Origin: Listeria immobilis
GTDB lineage: Bacteria > Bacillota > Bacilli > Lactobacillales > Listeriaceae
DNA length: 64,000 nt
Assembly: GCF_014322765.1 (NCBI RefSeq)
Contig: NZ_JAASTZ010000011.1
Coordinates: forward strand, 40,724-104,723
Direction: 5' to 3'
Shown one piece after another: positions 9,757 through 19,460 of this stretch; the first letter of the stretch is position 1, and each line of letters starts with the position of its first letter. The notes below the pieces were generated by a model. That model saw only the letters and a list, made by a program, of their open reading frames with translations. It searched no databases and was not told where the DNA came from. Made by a program: the position numbers and the translations under genes.

Positions 9757-10554
9757 ATGAATATTTTTAAACGCTTCTGGAAAAGTTTATATTCCCCTGC
9801 GGATATTGCATCGTTCCGAAATGATAAAATCAGAAAAAGCATTGTCTATATCATCGTTTTATCATTTGTTACTTTCCTTCCATTAGCATACTTTACGAGT
9901 GTTACAACAAAAAATGCGTTAAAAGTTGGCGAAGAAACTATTACAAAGGAAATTCCGGATTTCAAAGTGACAGACGGAAAACTTGTTTTAACAGATAGCC
10001 AAGTAAAAAACTTACCTATCTCTATCGATCAAGATCAATTACATATTTATTTTGATGCTTCTGGAACGCTTGATGAAGATGATGTGGATAATAAAATAGC
10101 TTCTTATGATAGTGCAGTTGCCTTTCTTTCAGATGGTATTTATATTACTGCTGCTGGGGTATCACAATCATTTAGCTATGAAACGGCTGGTATTAGTGAT
10201 AAAGGTGATTTGGTTAACTTATATACATCAATTGAATCTCTCGCGAAGTACTTTATTCCTATCGCTCTACTAGTGTTATTTATTTTTACGTTAGGTTCCG
10301 TTTTCTTCCGAGTGGCACTTTATGCACTCTTTGGTTTTATTTTATCAGGTTTTGGAAGAACTGGAATTGCTTTCCGCCAAAATTGGATGATGGCCTCTTA
10401 CAGTATTACTTTAGCGGCTGTTTTCACAATGGTCATGGAAGCTTTACAAATAATTGTCCCATTTGGAATGGAAATTAATATGGTTGTTAGTATGATTTTT
10501 GTTTTCCTTGCGATCCGTTCTATTCCACCAAATGAAACAACACTAGAACAGTAA
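9757..10554 (+). CDS. DUF1189 family membrane protein
   Basis: Conserved hypothetical protein of 265 aa with no known reaction. One membrane segment near residues 28-48 is followed by an extracytoplasmic domain of about 115 residues rich in Asp and Lys. Three hydrophobic segments then run from about 165 to 250 (FIPIALLVLFIFTLG, ALYALFGFILSG, MVVSMIFVFLAI). This is the lmo1440 equivalent. In L. monocytogenes the next gene is ispG, which is absent here. It has its own promoter and terminator, so it appears monocistronic. Confidence 0.75.
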   Translation: MNIFKRFWKSLYSPADIASFRNDKIRKSIVYIIVLSFVTFLPLAYFTSVTTKNALKVGEETITKEIPDFKVTDGKLVLTDSQVKNLPISIDQDQLHIYFDASGTLDEDDVDNKIASYDSAVAFLSDGIYITAAGVSQSFSYETAGISDKGDLVNLYTSIESLAKYFIPIALLVLFIFTLGSVFFRVALYALFGFILSGFGRTGIAFRQNWMMASYSITLAAVFTMVMEALQIIVPFGMEINMVVSMIFVFLAIRSIPPNETTLEQ

Positions 10555-10560
10555 AAATGG

Positions 10561-10588
10561 ACCACTTGTACTTTTACAAGTGGTTTTT
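10561..10588 (+). terminator. Terminator after the DUF1189 gene
   Basis: Arms ACCACTTGTA and its complement TTACAAGTGGT around a short loop, followed by seven T. It starts within ten bases of the stop codon. Confidence 0.88.
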
Positions 10589-10592
10589 TTAT

Positions 10593-10622
10593 TTGAATGA
10601 AGCTGATTTTAAGTGGTATGAT
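10593..10622 (+). promoter_or_regulatory. Promoter for azlCD
   Basis: -35 TTGAAT (10593-10598), 18-bp spacer ending in TGG, -10 TATGAT (10617-10622). The TGG makes it an extended -10 promoter. It begins immediately after the upstream terminator. Confidence 0.65.
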
Positions 10623-10699
10623 TAAAAAATCAATGTTATCAATGAATGATTACATCGAATAGTTATTGCTGCATTTGTTTTGAGGGGAGAGATATTTTT

Positions 10700-11407
10700 T
10701 TGGATAAAGAAGTGGAATTAAGTTTTTATGATGGTGTAAAAGCTTGTTTACCAACTGTGTTAGGTTATGCTGGGATTGGTATTGCTGCTGGTGTAGTTGG
10801 AAAAGCCTCGCATTTAAGTGTACTTGAAGTAACTTTACTCGCAATTATTGTTTATGCAGGAGCTGCTCAATTTATTATATCTGGTTTATTATTATTACAA
10901 AGTCCAATTTCTGCTATTATATTTACTACTTTTTTAATTAATTCGAGACATTTTTTAATGGGAATGGCTGAAGCACCGCACTTTAAGCAATACTCTCTTT
11001 GGAATAATATAGGAGTTGGTTCATTACTAACAGATGAGACATTTGGCGTTTCAATGAATCAGATTGGAAATAAAAAACCAGTGAATGCCAAATGGATGCA
11101 TGGAATCAATGTGACAGCTTATCTTTCTTGGATTATTGCATGCATTGTTGGCGCGTTTATTGGAAATTGGCTTCCAAATCCAGAAAAATTTGGGCTTGAT
11201 TTTGCCTTATCAGCTATGTTTATAGGGTTGCTTTATTTACAAGTTATCAGTGATAAAAGTAAAAAAATTAGTACTAGCTTATCTGTTATGTTGATGGTTG
11301 CATTGTTTTTAGTAATTTTTATGCGATTTACGACACCTGAAATAGCTATTTTAATTGCAACACTGTTGGGTTGTTTGATTGGAGTGATAATAGAAAAATG
11401 GCAATAA
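10700..11407 (+). CDS. azlC: AzlC-type branched-chain amino acid exporter subunit
   Basis: Large subunit of an AzlCD-type LIV-E exporter, a membrane complex for branched-chain amino acid or analogue efflux. It is 235 aa with several hydrophobic helices. The family signature is seen in AGAAQFI followed by NSRHFLMG. A longer frame opens at 10646, but the TTG at 10700 is preceded by GAGGGGAG at ten bases and starts just before the conserved YDG segment. Its 3' end overlaps azlD by 10 bp, indicating translational coupling. The substrate is inferred from the family only. Confidence 0.83.
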   Translation: MDKEVELSFYDGVKACLPTVLGYAGIGIAAGVVGKASHLSVLEVTLLAIIVYAGAAQFIISGLLLLQSPISAIIFTTFLINSRHFLMGMAEAPHFKQYSLWNNIGVGSLLTDETFGVSMNQIGNKKPVNAKWMHGINVTAYLSWIIACIVGAFIGNWLPNPEKFGLDFALSAMFIGLLYLQVISDKSKKISTSLSVMLMVALFLVIFMRFTTPEIAILIATLLGCLIGVIIEKWQ

Positions 11408-11724
11408 GTACATATACATTATTTGTGATTATTGGTTGTGGAATTGTTACCTTTATTCCTCGAGTACTTCCTTTTATTTTTGTGCGCAAATTAGCCTTGC
11501 CTGATATCGTCATTCGTTTTTTATCTTTTGTTCCATTAGCAATTTTAACTGCTCTTTTTGTTCAAAGCTTGCTTACAACGAGTAAAAATGCTTTTCCAGT
11601 CATTAATATGGAAAACTTACTCGCATCTCTACCTACTATTATAACTGCTATTTTAACTAAAAATTTAATGTGGATTGTGATTGTTGGCATTATTTCTATG
11701 GCAGTTATTCGATTAATTTTATAG
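11398..11724 (+). CDS. azlD: AzlD-type small exporter subunit
   Basis: Small hydrophobic partner of AzlC, 108 aa with four predicted membrane segments and the IPRVLPF motif near the N-terminus. The ATG at 11398 lies inside the end of azlC and has GGAGTG upstream; the earlier in-frame ATG has no ribosome-binding site. It is expected to form a heteromeric amino acid exporter with the preceding gene. A terminator follows directly. Confidence 0.83.
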   Translation: MAISTYTLFVIIGCGIVTFIPRVLPFIFVRKLALPDIVIRFLSFVPLAILTALFVQSLLTTSKNAFPVINMENLLASLPTIITAILTKNLMWIVIVGIISMAVIRLIL

Positions 11725-11726
11725 AA

Positions 11727-11780
11727 AAACCCTTTACTGGCGTGTGTTTTTGACGGGAATCAAAGCCAGTAAAGGGTTTT
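11727..11780. terminator. Bidirectional terminator, azlD / prsA
   Basis: Fifteen-bp perfect arms (11727-11741 and 11765-11779) around a 23-nt loop, with A-rich and T-rich flanks. It ends azlD on the plus strand and can also serve prsA, whose stop is at 11807 on the minus strand. Confidence 0.8.
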
Positions 11781-11806
11781 TATTTATGGGTAGATCAGAA
11801 GTAAGC

Positions 11807-12694
11807 TTAATTGGATGTTGTGGTACTTGTTGTTTCCGTGTTAGTACTTGTATAATCAGAAAATGCATCTTTTAAATCACTATCTTTTATATCTATGTTA
11901 GCTGCTTTTAATTCTTTTTTTAGGGCAGCAGTCATATTTTCAGAGGTTAGTTGTGATTCGATATAGGAAGCTTTTACGGCTGCTTTGTCTTTTGCATACG
12001 TCGTTTTATCGGTTTTCTTCACTAATTGAATTAAATGATAACCATAGCTAGATTTAACTATTTCGCTAACATCATTTGTATTCTCTAATGCATAGGCAGC
12101 TTTTTCGAATGTTTCATCCATTTCACCAGTACCAAATGGATCAAGTAGTCCACCATTTGTACTTGTTGCTGTGTCTGTCGAATATTCTTTTGCTAAATCA
12201 GTGAATTTTTCTCCATTTTTTAATTTTGTTTGTATTTCTTTTGCTGTTGCTTCGTCATCGACTAAAATATGGCGGACAGTAATATCCGGTTGCCAAGTTT
12301 TATAATATTTTTTTAGCTTACTTTCGCTAACATTCATATTTGCTTCTGTTGCTTTTTGAATAAGTAAATTATATTCAATATTTTCTTTAAAGGAAGTTTT
12401 CGTTAAATTACTTGAAGCAAGCGTTGATTCAAAAGAATCGCCATATTGTTCCTCGTATTTTTTATATTCTGCATTAACTTCTTTTTCTGAAACAGTGTAT
12501 TTATCCTCTAGTATTTTTTTAAAAGTTAGTTGTTGTACGACCTCATTCCCATATGTAGCTTTCATCGCTTCATAAAGATCATCTTGTGTTACACTCCCAG
12601 CATCTGTTTTTACGACAGCGCTACTACCACATCCTGCGAGAATAAGTAATGTTGCTGTTATAACTGAAATAATCATTTTTTTTAATATTGTCAA
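11807..12694 (-). CDS. prsA: PrsA-family foldase lipoprotein
   Basis: Membrane-anchored peptidyl-prolyl isomerase that folds secreted proteins at the membrane/wall interface; 295 aa. It has a lipoprotein signal peptide with lipobox L19-A-G-C22, an N-terminal chaperone region and a parvulin domain at about 138-228 (VRHILV at its start, YGYHLIQL at its end). The Ser/Thr-rich C-terminus is low complexity. Listeria has two PrsA proteins; the position next to the zur operon marks this as PrsA1 (lmo1444), not the virulence-linked PrsA2. Start TTG with AAGGAGAGG upstream. Confidence 0.92.
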   Translation of the reverse strand: MTILKKMIISVITATLLILAGCGSSAVVKTDAGSVTQDDLYEAMKATYGNEVVQQLTFKKILEDKYTVSEKEVNAEYKKYEEQYGDSFESTLASSNLTKTSFKENIEYNLLIQKATEANMNVSESKLKKYYKTWQPDITVRHILVDDEATAKEIQTKLKNGEKFTDLAKEYSTDTATSTNGGLLDPFGTGEMDETFEKAAYALENTNDVSEIVKSSYGYHLIQLVKKTDKTTYAKDKAAVKASYIESQLTSENMTAALKKELKAANIDIKDSDLKDAFSDYTSTNTETTSTTTSN

Positions 12695-12801
12695 GCTGTT
12701 CCTCTCCTTCTACTTTCGGCTACTTCTTACTTTAACCATAAAAAGTGTCTAGAATGAGAAACAAATATGAAATAATTATGAACATTCTCGGCAAAATAAA
12801 A

Positions 12802-12834
12802 ATGGTACGAGTTTAATAAAGTTCCTCGTACCAT
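12802..12834 (-). terminator. Terminator of the zurAMR operon
   Basis: Ten-bp perfect arms ATGGTACGAG (12802-12811) and CTCGTACCAT (12825-12834), followed on the minus strand by TTTTTATTTT. It lies just beyond the zurR stop. Confidence 0.9.
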
Positions 12835-12840
12835 TCACTA

Positions 12841-14099
<1,259 letters not shown>

Positions 14100-14125
<26 letters not shown>

Positions 14126-14873
14126 TACAATCTGCCTCCCTTCTACGCTGTTCTGTTAATATTTCAAGTTCTCGGTCTGCTAAATAATGTTGGTATTCAT
14201 GGGCAGTACCATCAAACACAATCCGTTTATTAATACTAATTACATGATTAACGTAGGTGTTAACAGCCATTAAATCATGTGTCACTAGTAAGAGTGTCAT
14301 TTGCTCTGTTTGATTTAATTCTTGAAGTAGTTCATAAAATGCTTTCACATTCTCGACATCCACTCCGACTGTTGGTTCATCTAAAATAAGTAACTTTGGT
14401 CGACTAACTAATGCACGAGCAATAAAAACACGTTGTTGCTGTCCACCAGAAAGTTCACCAATATTTCGATGTAAATAATGCGTCATCTCTACTTTATTTA
14501 GCGCATAGTCAATTGCTTCTTTATCTGCTGTATTTAATGTTTTAAATAATCCCTTTTTTTTCGTTAAACCACTTGCAACGACTTCTTTGACAGTTGCTGG
14601 AAATGCGGAGTTAAACGCATTGGATTTTTGGGAGACAAAACCAATTTTCACCCAATCTTTAAAATCTGCTTGTTTTTCACCAAATAGCGAGATACTGCCT
14701 TGTTGTTTTTTTAGAACGCCTAAAATTAATTTTAGCATAGTAGATTTTCCTGAGCCATTCGGACCTATCAAGCCGGTAAAACTGCCTTTCTCTACTTGAA
14801 AATGAATGTTTTCTAAGGCATGCTCTTTATCATAATGATAGCTTACATTATTAATTTCTATGATTTTATCCAT
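14100..14873 (-). CDS. zurA: Zinc ABC transporter ATP-binding protein
   Basis: ATPase subunit of the zinc importer, 257 aa. Walker A GPNGSGKST, signature LSGGQQQ, Walker B LLILDEPTVGVD and the switch His in LLVTHD are all present. The C-terminus carries a CIDC pair, possibly a metal contact. First gene of zurA-zurM-zurR; its promoter -35 is covered by a Zur box, so expression should rise when zinc is scarce. Confidence 0.94.
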
Positions 14874-14913
14874 TCATTTGCTCCTTTGGCAGTATTTGCT
14901 TGTCGCTTGTACT

Positions 14914-14942
14914 AGTATATAAAATAATTGCTTAAATGTAAA
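14914..14942 (-). promoter_or_regulatory. zurA promoter
   Basis: Minus strand -35 TTTACA (14937-14942), 17-bp spacer, -10 TATACT (14914-14919). The -35 overlaps the Zur box. Confidence 0.8.
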
Positions 14943-14961
14943 TCGGAATAACTTCGAATTA
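14939..14961. promoter_or_regulatory. Zur box
   Basis: 23-bp imperfect palindrome beginning TAAATCGGAAT and ending TTCGAATTA. It agrees at 18 of 22 informative positions with the Gram-positive Zur consensus as I recall it (TAAATCGTAAT and its mirror). It covers the -35 of the zurA promoter, the expected position for zinc-dependent repression by ZurR. Confidence 0.82.
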
Positions 14962-14977
14962 AAAAAATCTACAAAAA

Positions 14978-15008
14978 ACCTGGAAATGAATGGCGCTCAT
15001 CTCCAGGT
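14978..15008 (-). terminator. Terminator after ppaC
   Basis: Seven-bp perfect arms (ACCTGGA at 14978-14984 and TCCAGGT at 15002-15008) followed on the minus strand by TTTTTTG. It separates ppaC from the zur operon. Confidence 0.82.
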
Positions 15009-15017
15009 AAGTATTTA

Positions 15018-15944
15018 TTATTTTGCAAAATTCTCTGTAAGAATAGGTACTACTTGTTTTTTACGAGATACTACACCTTGTAATGGTGCTTGGTTATCGA
15101 TAAATTTAACACTATAGGCTTGCTCCACAACATTAGTTTTCTCACCGATAGCTATACCAACAGAATCATTAGTAAGAATATTGGTAATTACAAATAAGTA
15201 TAAATCTAATCCTTTTTCAGCAATAATATTTGTCATAAGTGCTTCTACTTCTGCTCTGCGACTTAAAACATCGTCTACATCAACCACATTAATTTGGGCG
15301 ATTTCGACTTTATTATCATTCATATTAAATTCTTTTGCATCAAGTAATAATTCAGCGACCGTTTTTTTACTAACATCTGCGCCAGCTTTTAGCATATCCA
15401 TTCCAAATGTTTGAATATCTACATCAGCAATAAGTGCTAATTTTTCAGCAGCTATTTTATCTTCTTTTGTACAGGTTGGTGATTGGAAAAGTAATGTGTC
15501 AGAGATAATTGCCGAAAGCATCAATCCAGCAGTTGATTTACTTACCTCTATTTCACTTTCACGGAACATTTTTAAAAGTATGGTTGTTGTGCATCCAACT
15601 GGTTCAGCGCGATAATAAAGTGGATCGGCAGTTTCGAAATTGGCAATCCGGTGATGATCAACAACAGAAACAACGGTTACGTCGGCAATATCATCTGCAC
15701 TTTGTTGACGCTCATTGTGATCCACAAGCGCTACCTGCGAAACTTCATTTGCAACTGTTTTTACTAAACGAGGAGCTGTTACTTGGAAGTAATCTAGAAC
15801 AAAAGCAGTTTCACTGTTAAGTTCCCCTAAACGAACTGCTTCAATATCTGCTCCTTGTGCTTTTTTTAATTCTGCATAACTAATGGCAGAACAAATCGTA
15901 TCTGTATCTGGATTTTTATGACCGAATACAAGTGTTTTTGTCAT
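15018..15944 (-). CDS. ppaC: Manganese-dependent inorganic pyrophosphatase
   Basis: Family II (DHH) pyrophosphatase, 308 aa, hydrolysing pyrophosphate released by biosynthesis in the cytosol. The N-terminal metal motif is [13 protein letters not shown], the second is LVDHNE, and the signature is [10 protein letters not shown]. The DHHA2 C-terminal domain carries a SRKKQVVP segment that closes over substrate. Start ATG with AAGGAG upstream. It is 15 bp from nfo and followed by a terminator. Confidence 0.96.
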   Translation of the reverse strand: MTKTLVFGHKNPDTDTICSAISYAELKKAQGADIEAVRLGELNSETAFVLDYFQVTAPRLVKTVANEVSQVALVDHNERQQSADDIADVTVVSVVDHHRIANFETADPLYYRAEPVGCTTTILLKMFRESEIEVSKSTAGLMLSAIISDTLLFQSPTCTKEDKIAAEKLALIADVDIQTFGMDMLKAGADVSKKTVAELLLDAKEFNMNDNKVEIAQINVVDVDDVLSRRAEVEALMTNIIAEKGLDLYLFVITNILTNDSVGIAIGEKTNVVEQAYSVKFIDNQAPLQGVVSRKKQVVPILTENFAK

Positions 15945-15959
15945 TATTTTCGTCTCCTT

Positions 15960-16853
15960 TTAGTCATTTATAATTTTGTTTAATAAATCCGGGTCAAATT
16001 CGCCACTTTTTAGCATGGCAATTTCCCGTTTGTAAGGCGGTTTTTTAGATGCTTTATCTTCACCAACATAAGGCGTTTCTAATATTTTTGGAATATCAGC
16101 TAGCTGTGGATGATGGACGATATAATGAAGTGCATCAAAACCGATATGGCCAAACCCAATATTGGCATGTCTATCTTTATGAGCGGCACATTCATTTTTG
16201 CTGTCATTTATATGTAGCACTTTTAAGCGATCAATGCCAATAATTTTATCGAATTTATTTAATACGCCATCAAAATCATTCACAATATCATAACCAGCAT
16301 CATGTGTATGACAAGTGTCAAAAGTGACAGATAATAATTCATTATGAGTCACGCCATCAATAATTTGCGCTAATTCTTCAAATGTACGACCGCATTCAGA
16401 GCCTTTTCCAGCCATTGTTTCTAATGCGATTTGAACTTCTTGGTCATGAATAAGCGCTTCATTTAAGCCTTGAATAATTTGTTTTATTCCTTTATCAGCA
16501 CCCTCACCTACATGGGCTCCGGGATGAAGTACCATTTGCTTAGCTCCAAGTGCACGCGTACGAGCTATTTCAGATTGTAAAAAGGTAACGCCCAACTCAT
16601 ATGTTTCTGGCTTTACAGAATTACCGATATTGATAATATAAGGAGCATGAACGACGATGTCTGCCATATCATGAGCTTTCATGTGTTCTAAACCGGCTTC
16701 AATATTTAATTCTTCTATTGGTTTTCTTCGCGTATTTTGCGGAGCACCAGTATAAATCATAAACGTATTTGATCCGTAAGAAGCAGCTTCTTCACTCGCA
16801 CCTAGAAGCATTTTTTTACCATTCATAGATACATGAGAACCAAGTCTTAACAT
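15960..16853 (-). CDS. nfo: Endonuclease IV
   Basis: Class II AP endonuclease for base-excision repair, 297 aa TIM barrel with three zinc ions. Conserved metal-site segments are [56 protein letters not shown] and [12 protein letters not shown]. It lies between cshB (16 bp away) and ppaC and is probably cotranscribed with them. Confidence 0.96.
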   Translation of the reverse strand: MLRLGSHVSMNGKKMLLGASEEAASYGSNTFMIYTGAPQNTRRKPIEELNIEAGLEHMKAHDMADIVVHAPYIINIGNSVKPETYELGVTFLQSEIARTRALGAKQMVLHPGAHVGEGADKGIKQIIQGLNEALIHDQEVQIALETMAGKGSECGRTFEELAQIIDGVTHNELLSVTFDTCHTHDAGYDIVNDFDGVLNKFDKIIGIDRLKVLHINDSKNECAAHKDRHANIGFGHIGFDALHYIVHHPQLADIPKILETPYVGEDKASKKPPYKREIAMLKSGEFDPDLLNKIIND

Positions 16854-16868
16854 AAAATCACTCCTCGT

Positions 16869-18176
16869 TTATCTTTTTTTCCGTCTTTCCCGACGTTTAA
16901 TTTCGTTCATTTTATAGTTGATTTTCTTTTTATAATTTGGTTTTCCTTTTTGTTTTGCTTTTTTTCGCATACCAATTTCACGTGGATCTGCCGTTTCACG
17001 TTTTGCTTCACGTTTGGCACGGCGATTACGGTCTTCAAGTGTAACGAATTCTTTGTTTTTCCAATCGACATGTTTAAACTCAATACCCATTTTTTCTAAT
17101 TGATTGAGACGATCTTCATCAGCCGGCTCAAATAATGTTAGAGCAATACCGGAATGGCCAGCACGTCCTGTCCGACCTGTTCGATGGATATAAAAATCTA
17201 AATCGTCAGGTAGTTCATAGTTAACAACATGACTAATACCTTGAATATCAATACCACGCGCAGCTAAATCAGTTGCAACGACATATTGATAATCTAAGTT
17301 TTCGATTTGTTTCATTGTTCGTTTACGCTCACGTGGATTCACATCACCATGAATCTTGGCAACTTTTAATCCGCGTTCTGTTAAACCATTAGCCACTTCA
17401 TCAGCAGTTGTTTTTGTATTGGTAAAAACAATAGCCAAATAAGGTTGCGAACCAACTAAAACATTTTTAAGTAAGTCTAGTTTATTTCGACTACGTGTCG
17501 CCATAATTCGATGTTCTACGGTTTTAGATGCAGCAACTTTTGGTTGAATATGCTCATAACGTGGATTTTCCATGTATTTGCTTAAAAATGGTTTTAGTTT
17601 TTGTGGAATGGTTGCAGAGAAAACAAGCATCTGCAAGTTAGCCGGCATTTTTCCAGCGATATGATCCACATCATTTAAGAATCCCATATCAAGTGTCATA
17701 TCAGCTTCATCGATTACTAATGTTTTTGCAGTGTGCACAAATAAAGCTTGCTCACGAATTAAATCATTAATACGACCAGGTGTCCCAACAATGATTTGTG
17801 GTTGTTTTTTTAGTTTATCAATTGCTCGTTGTTTATCCGTGCCACCAATAACAAGTTGAACAGCTAGTTCTTTCTCGCTGTATTTGGTTACTTTGCGAAT
17901 TTCATTATAAATTTGTGTAGCAAGTTCACGGCTGGGTGCTGTAATAACAGCTTGTACGGCGTCTTTTTCTGGATTCACATTATTAATTATTGGCAAAATA
18001 AAAGTATGGGTTTTTCCAGTACCTGTTTGAGATTGGCCAATAATACTTTCACCTTTAAGAATCCCTGGGATGAGCTTTTGTTGTACTTCTGTGGGTTCGT
18101 AAAATCCTAATTTATCTATTGCAACCCCAATAAAAGGTTGAAAGTCAAACTGGTCAAACCTTGATTTCTTCGTCAT
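16869..18176 (-). CDS. cshB: DEAD-box RNA helicase
   Basis: ATP-dependent RNA helicase, 435 aa, of the CshB type linked to cold growth and ribosome or mRNA remodelling. Visible motifs are Q motif (GFYEPTEVQ), motif I QTGTGKT, Ia PSREL, II VIDEADM, III SAT, V TDLAARGID and VI HRTGRTGRAG. The C-terminus is a highly basic tail (from about 385) likely to bind RNA. A longer frame begins at 18212; GGAGTGG nine bases upstream supports the ATG at 18176. The ispH gene expected upstream in L. monocytogenes is absent. Confidence 0.92.
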   Translation of the reverse strand: MTKKSRFDQFDFQPFIGVAIDKLGFYEPTEVQQKLIPGILKGESIIGQSQTGTGKTHTFILPIINNVNPEKDAVQAVITAPSRELATQIYNEIRKVTKYSEKELAVQLVIGGTDKQRAIDKLKKQPQIIVGTPGRINDLIREQALFVHTAKTLVIDEADMTLDMGFLNDVDHIAGKMPANLQMLVFSATIPQKLKPFLSKYMENPRYEHIQPKVAASKTVEHRIMATRSRNKLDLLKNVLVGSQPYLAIVFTNTKTTADEVANGLTERGLKVAKIHGDVNPRERKRTMKQIENLDYQYVVATDLAARGIDIQGISHVVNYELPDDLDFYIHRTGRTGRAGHSGIALTLFEPADEDRLNQLEKMGIEFKHVDWKNKEFVTLEDRNRRAKREAKRETADPREIGMRKKAKQKGKPNYKKKINYKMNEIKRRERRKKR

Positions 18177-18210
18177 AAAATATTTCCACTCCGTTCTATA
18201 CCTAATTGCC

Positions 18211-18219
18211 ATTATAGCA
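18211..18219 (-). promoter_or_regulatory. Extended -10 promoter for cshB
   Basis: Minus strand TGC followed by TATAAT (18211-18216); no good -35 at standard spacing. It lies within the left arm of the inverted repeat 18212-18247. Confidence 0.6.
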
Positions 18220-18247
18220 CAGATTAAGTCATTCGTGCGTGCTATAA
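18212..18247. repeat. Inverted repeat over the cshB promoter
   Basis: Perfect 9-bp arms TTATAGCAC (18212-18220) and GTGCTATAA (18239-18247) separated by 18 bp. The left arm overlaps the -10. It is not followed by a T tract, so it looks like an operator or folded leader element rather than a terminator. I know no regulator for it. Confidence 0.55.
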
Positions 18248-18296
18248 GACAACTTTATCAAAACAATCAAATAGCGTTTGGTAAAACAGAAAAATA

Positions 18297-18336
18297 AAGC
18301 TGGCTATTTTTTAATTTAATCAAAAATAGCCAGTTT
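18297..18336 (-). terminator. Terminator after the Nif3 gene
   Basis: Long arms built on CTGGCTATTTTT and its complement (left 18297-18312, right 18321-18336), with an AT-rich loop, followed on the minus strand by a T-rich stretch. It is just beyond the Nif3-family stop at 18339. Confidence 0.82.
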
Positions 18337-18338
18337 TA

Positions 18339-19460
18339 TTAGCAAAATTGAAAAGGATCAGTATTAACTTCCGAAACAATAAAATCCCCTTCATAATCTA
18401 AAATTTTAGCTTGTTCTTCCATTTTTTCTTTTAAATAGCCTTTCATTACTTTTTCAATGTTATGGCCAGGGTCAATTGTTGGTAAATTAATCGCCAGTAA
18501 ATCATGTGCTGTGTGGTAATAAATATCTCCTGTTATATAAACATCTGCACCAGTTGCTTTCACTTGATGAATAAACTTGTTGCCATCTCCACCGATAATT
18601 GCTACTTTTTTAACAGTTGATTTTAAGTCACCAATAAAGCGTACATTCTCTACTGCATAAGCTGTTTTTAGTTTATCTATAAACGATACCATTCCAACTT
18701 TTTTTGGAAGGGTACCAACTCGACCAATACCTTCTTTATAAGTTAAGTTTTCTAACATATACACATCTATTGCTGGTTCTTCATATGGATGAGCAATTTT
18801 AACAGCTTTTAGAATAGTTTCTGTTAAATGTTCCGGAAAAACAGCTTCAATTTTCACTTCAGGGACTTTCGTTAATGTTTCTTTTTTACCAATAGTTGGG
18901 TTTGCATTTACACTAGGTTTAAATGATCCCATACCGTTTACTTGAAAGGTACATTCTGTATACTCTGTACCAATTTTGCCAGCCCCATTATTTACAAGTG
19001 CTAAACGAACGGATTCCAGTTCATTCTCTGGCACATAAACAGCCATTTTGCAGTAGGGTTCTGTGTAGGTTTCTTCAATAATTTTTATGTCTTTTAATCG
19101 TAGTAAATCTGCTAAAATATCATTAACACCGCCTTGTGCTACATCTAAATTCGTATGAGCAGCAAAGACAGTTATATCATGCTTAATCAGTTTCTTAATC
19201 ATTTTTCCTTGTTGTGTTGTTGTGTCAATTTGTTGTGTAGGACGATATAAAAATGGGTGATGCGCAATGATTAAATCAATATTTTTTTCAATTGCTTCAT
19301 CTACTACTTCTTCCAGAACATCTAGAGTAAACATGACTTTTCTTACTTTTCTAGATAAGTCCCCTACTTGCAGGCCGATTGGGTCACCTTCCATAGCTAA
19401 TTTTTTAGGGGCGATTTTTTCAAGAATTGCAATATATTCATAACCATTGGCAACTTTCAT
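18339..19460 (-). CDS. Nif3-like dinuclear metal-centre protein (YqfO type)
   Basis: NIF3/YbgI family, 373 aa, larger than the roughly 250-aa core because of a central inserted PII-like domain (about residues 125-235), as in B. subtilis YqfO. Metal-site segments are HHPFLYRPTQ and HTNLDVAQGG near the N-terminus and VYITGDIYYHTAHD near the C-terminus. Function is not established; GTP cyclohydrolase type 1 annotation in databases is weakly based. Its start overlaps the end of trmK by 4 bp, so the two are translationally coupled. Confidence 0.85.
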   Translation of the reverse strand: MKVANGYEYIAILEKIAPKKLAMEGDPIGLQVGDLSRKVRKVMFTLDVLEEVVDEAIEKNIDLIIAHHPFLYRPTQQIDTTTQQGKMIKKLIKHDITVFAAHTNLDVAQGGVNDILADLLRLKDIKIIEETYTEPYCKMAVYVPENELESVRLALVNNGAGKIGTEYTECTFQVNGMGSFKPSVNANPTIGKKETLTKVPEVKIEAVFPEHLTETILKAVKIAHPYEEPAIDVYMLENLTYKEGIGRVGTLPKKVGMVSFIDKLKTAYAVENVRFIGDLKSTVKKVAIIGGDGNKFIHQVKATGADVYITGDIYYHTAHDLLAINLPTIDPGHNIEKVMKGYLKEKMEEQAKILDYEGDFIVSEVNTDPFQFC

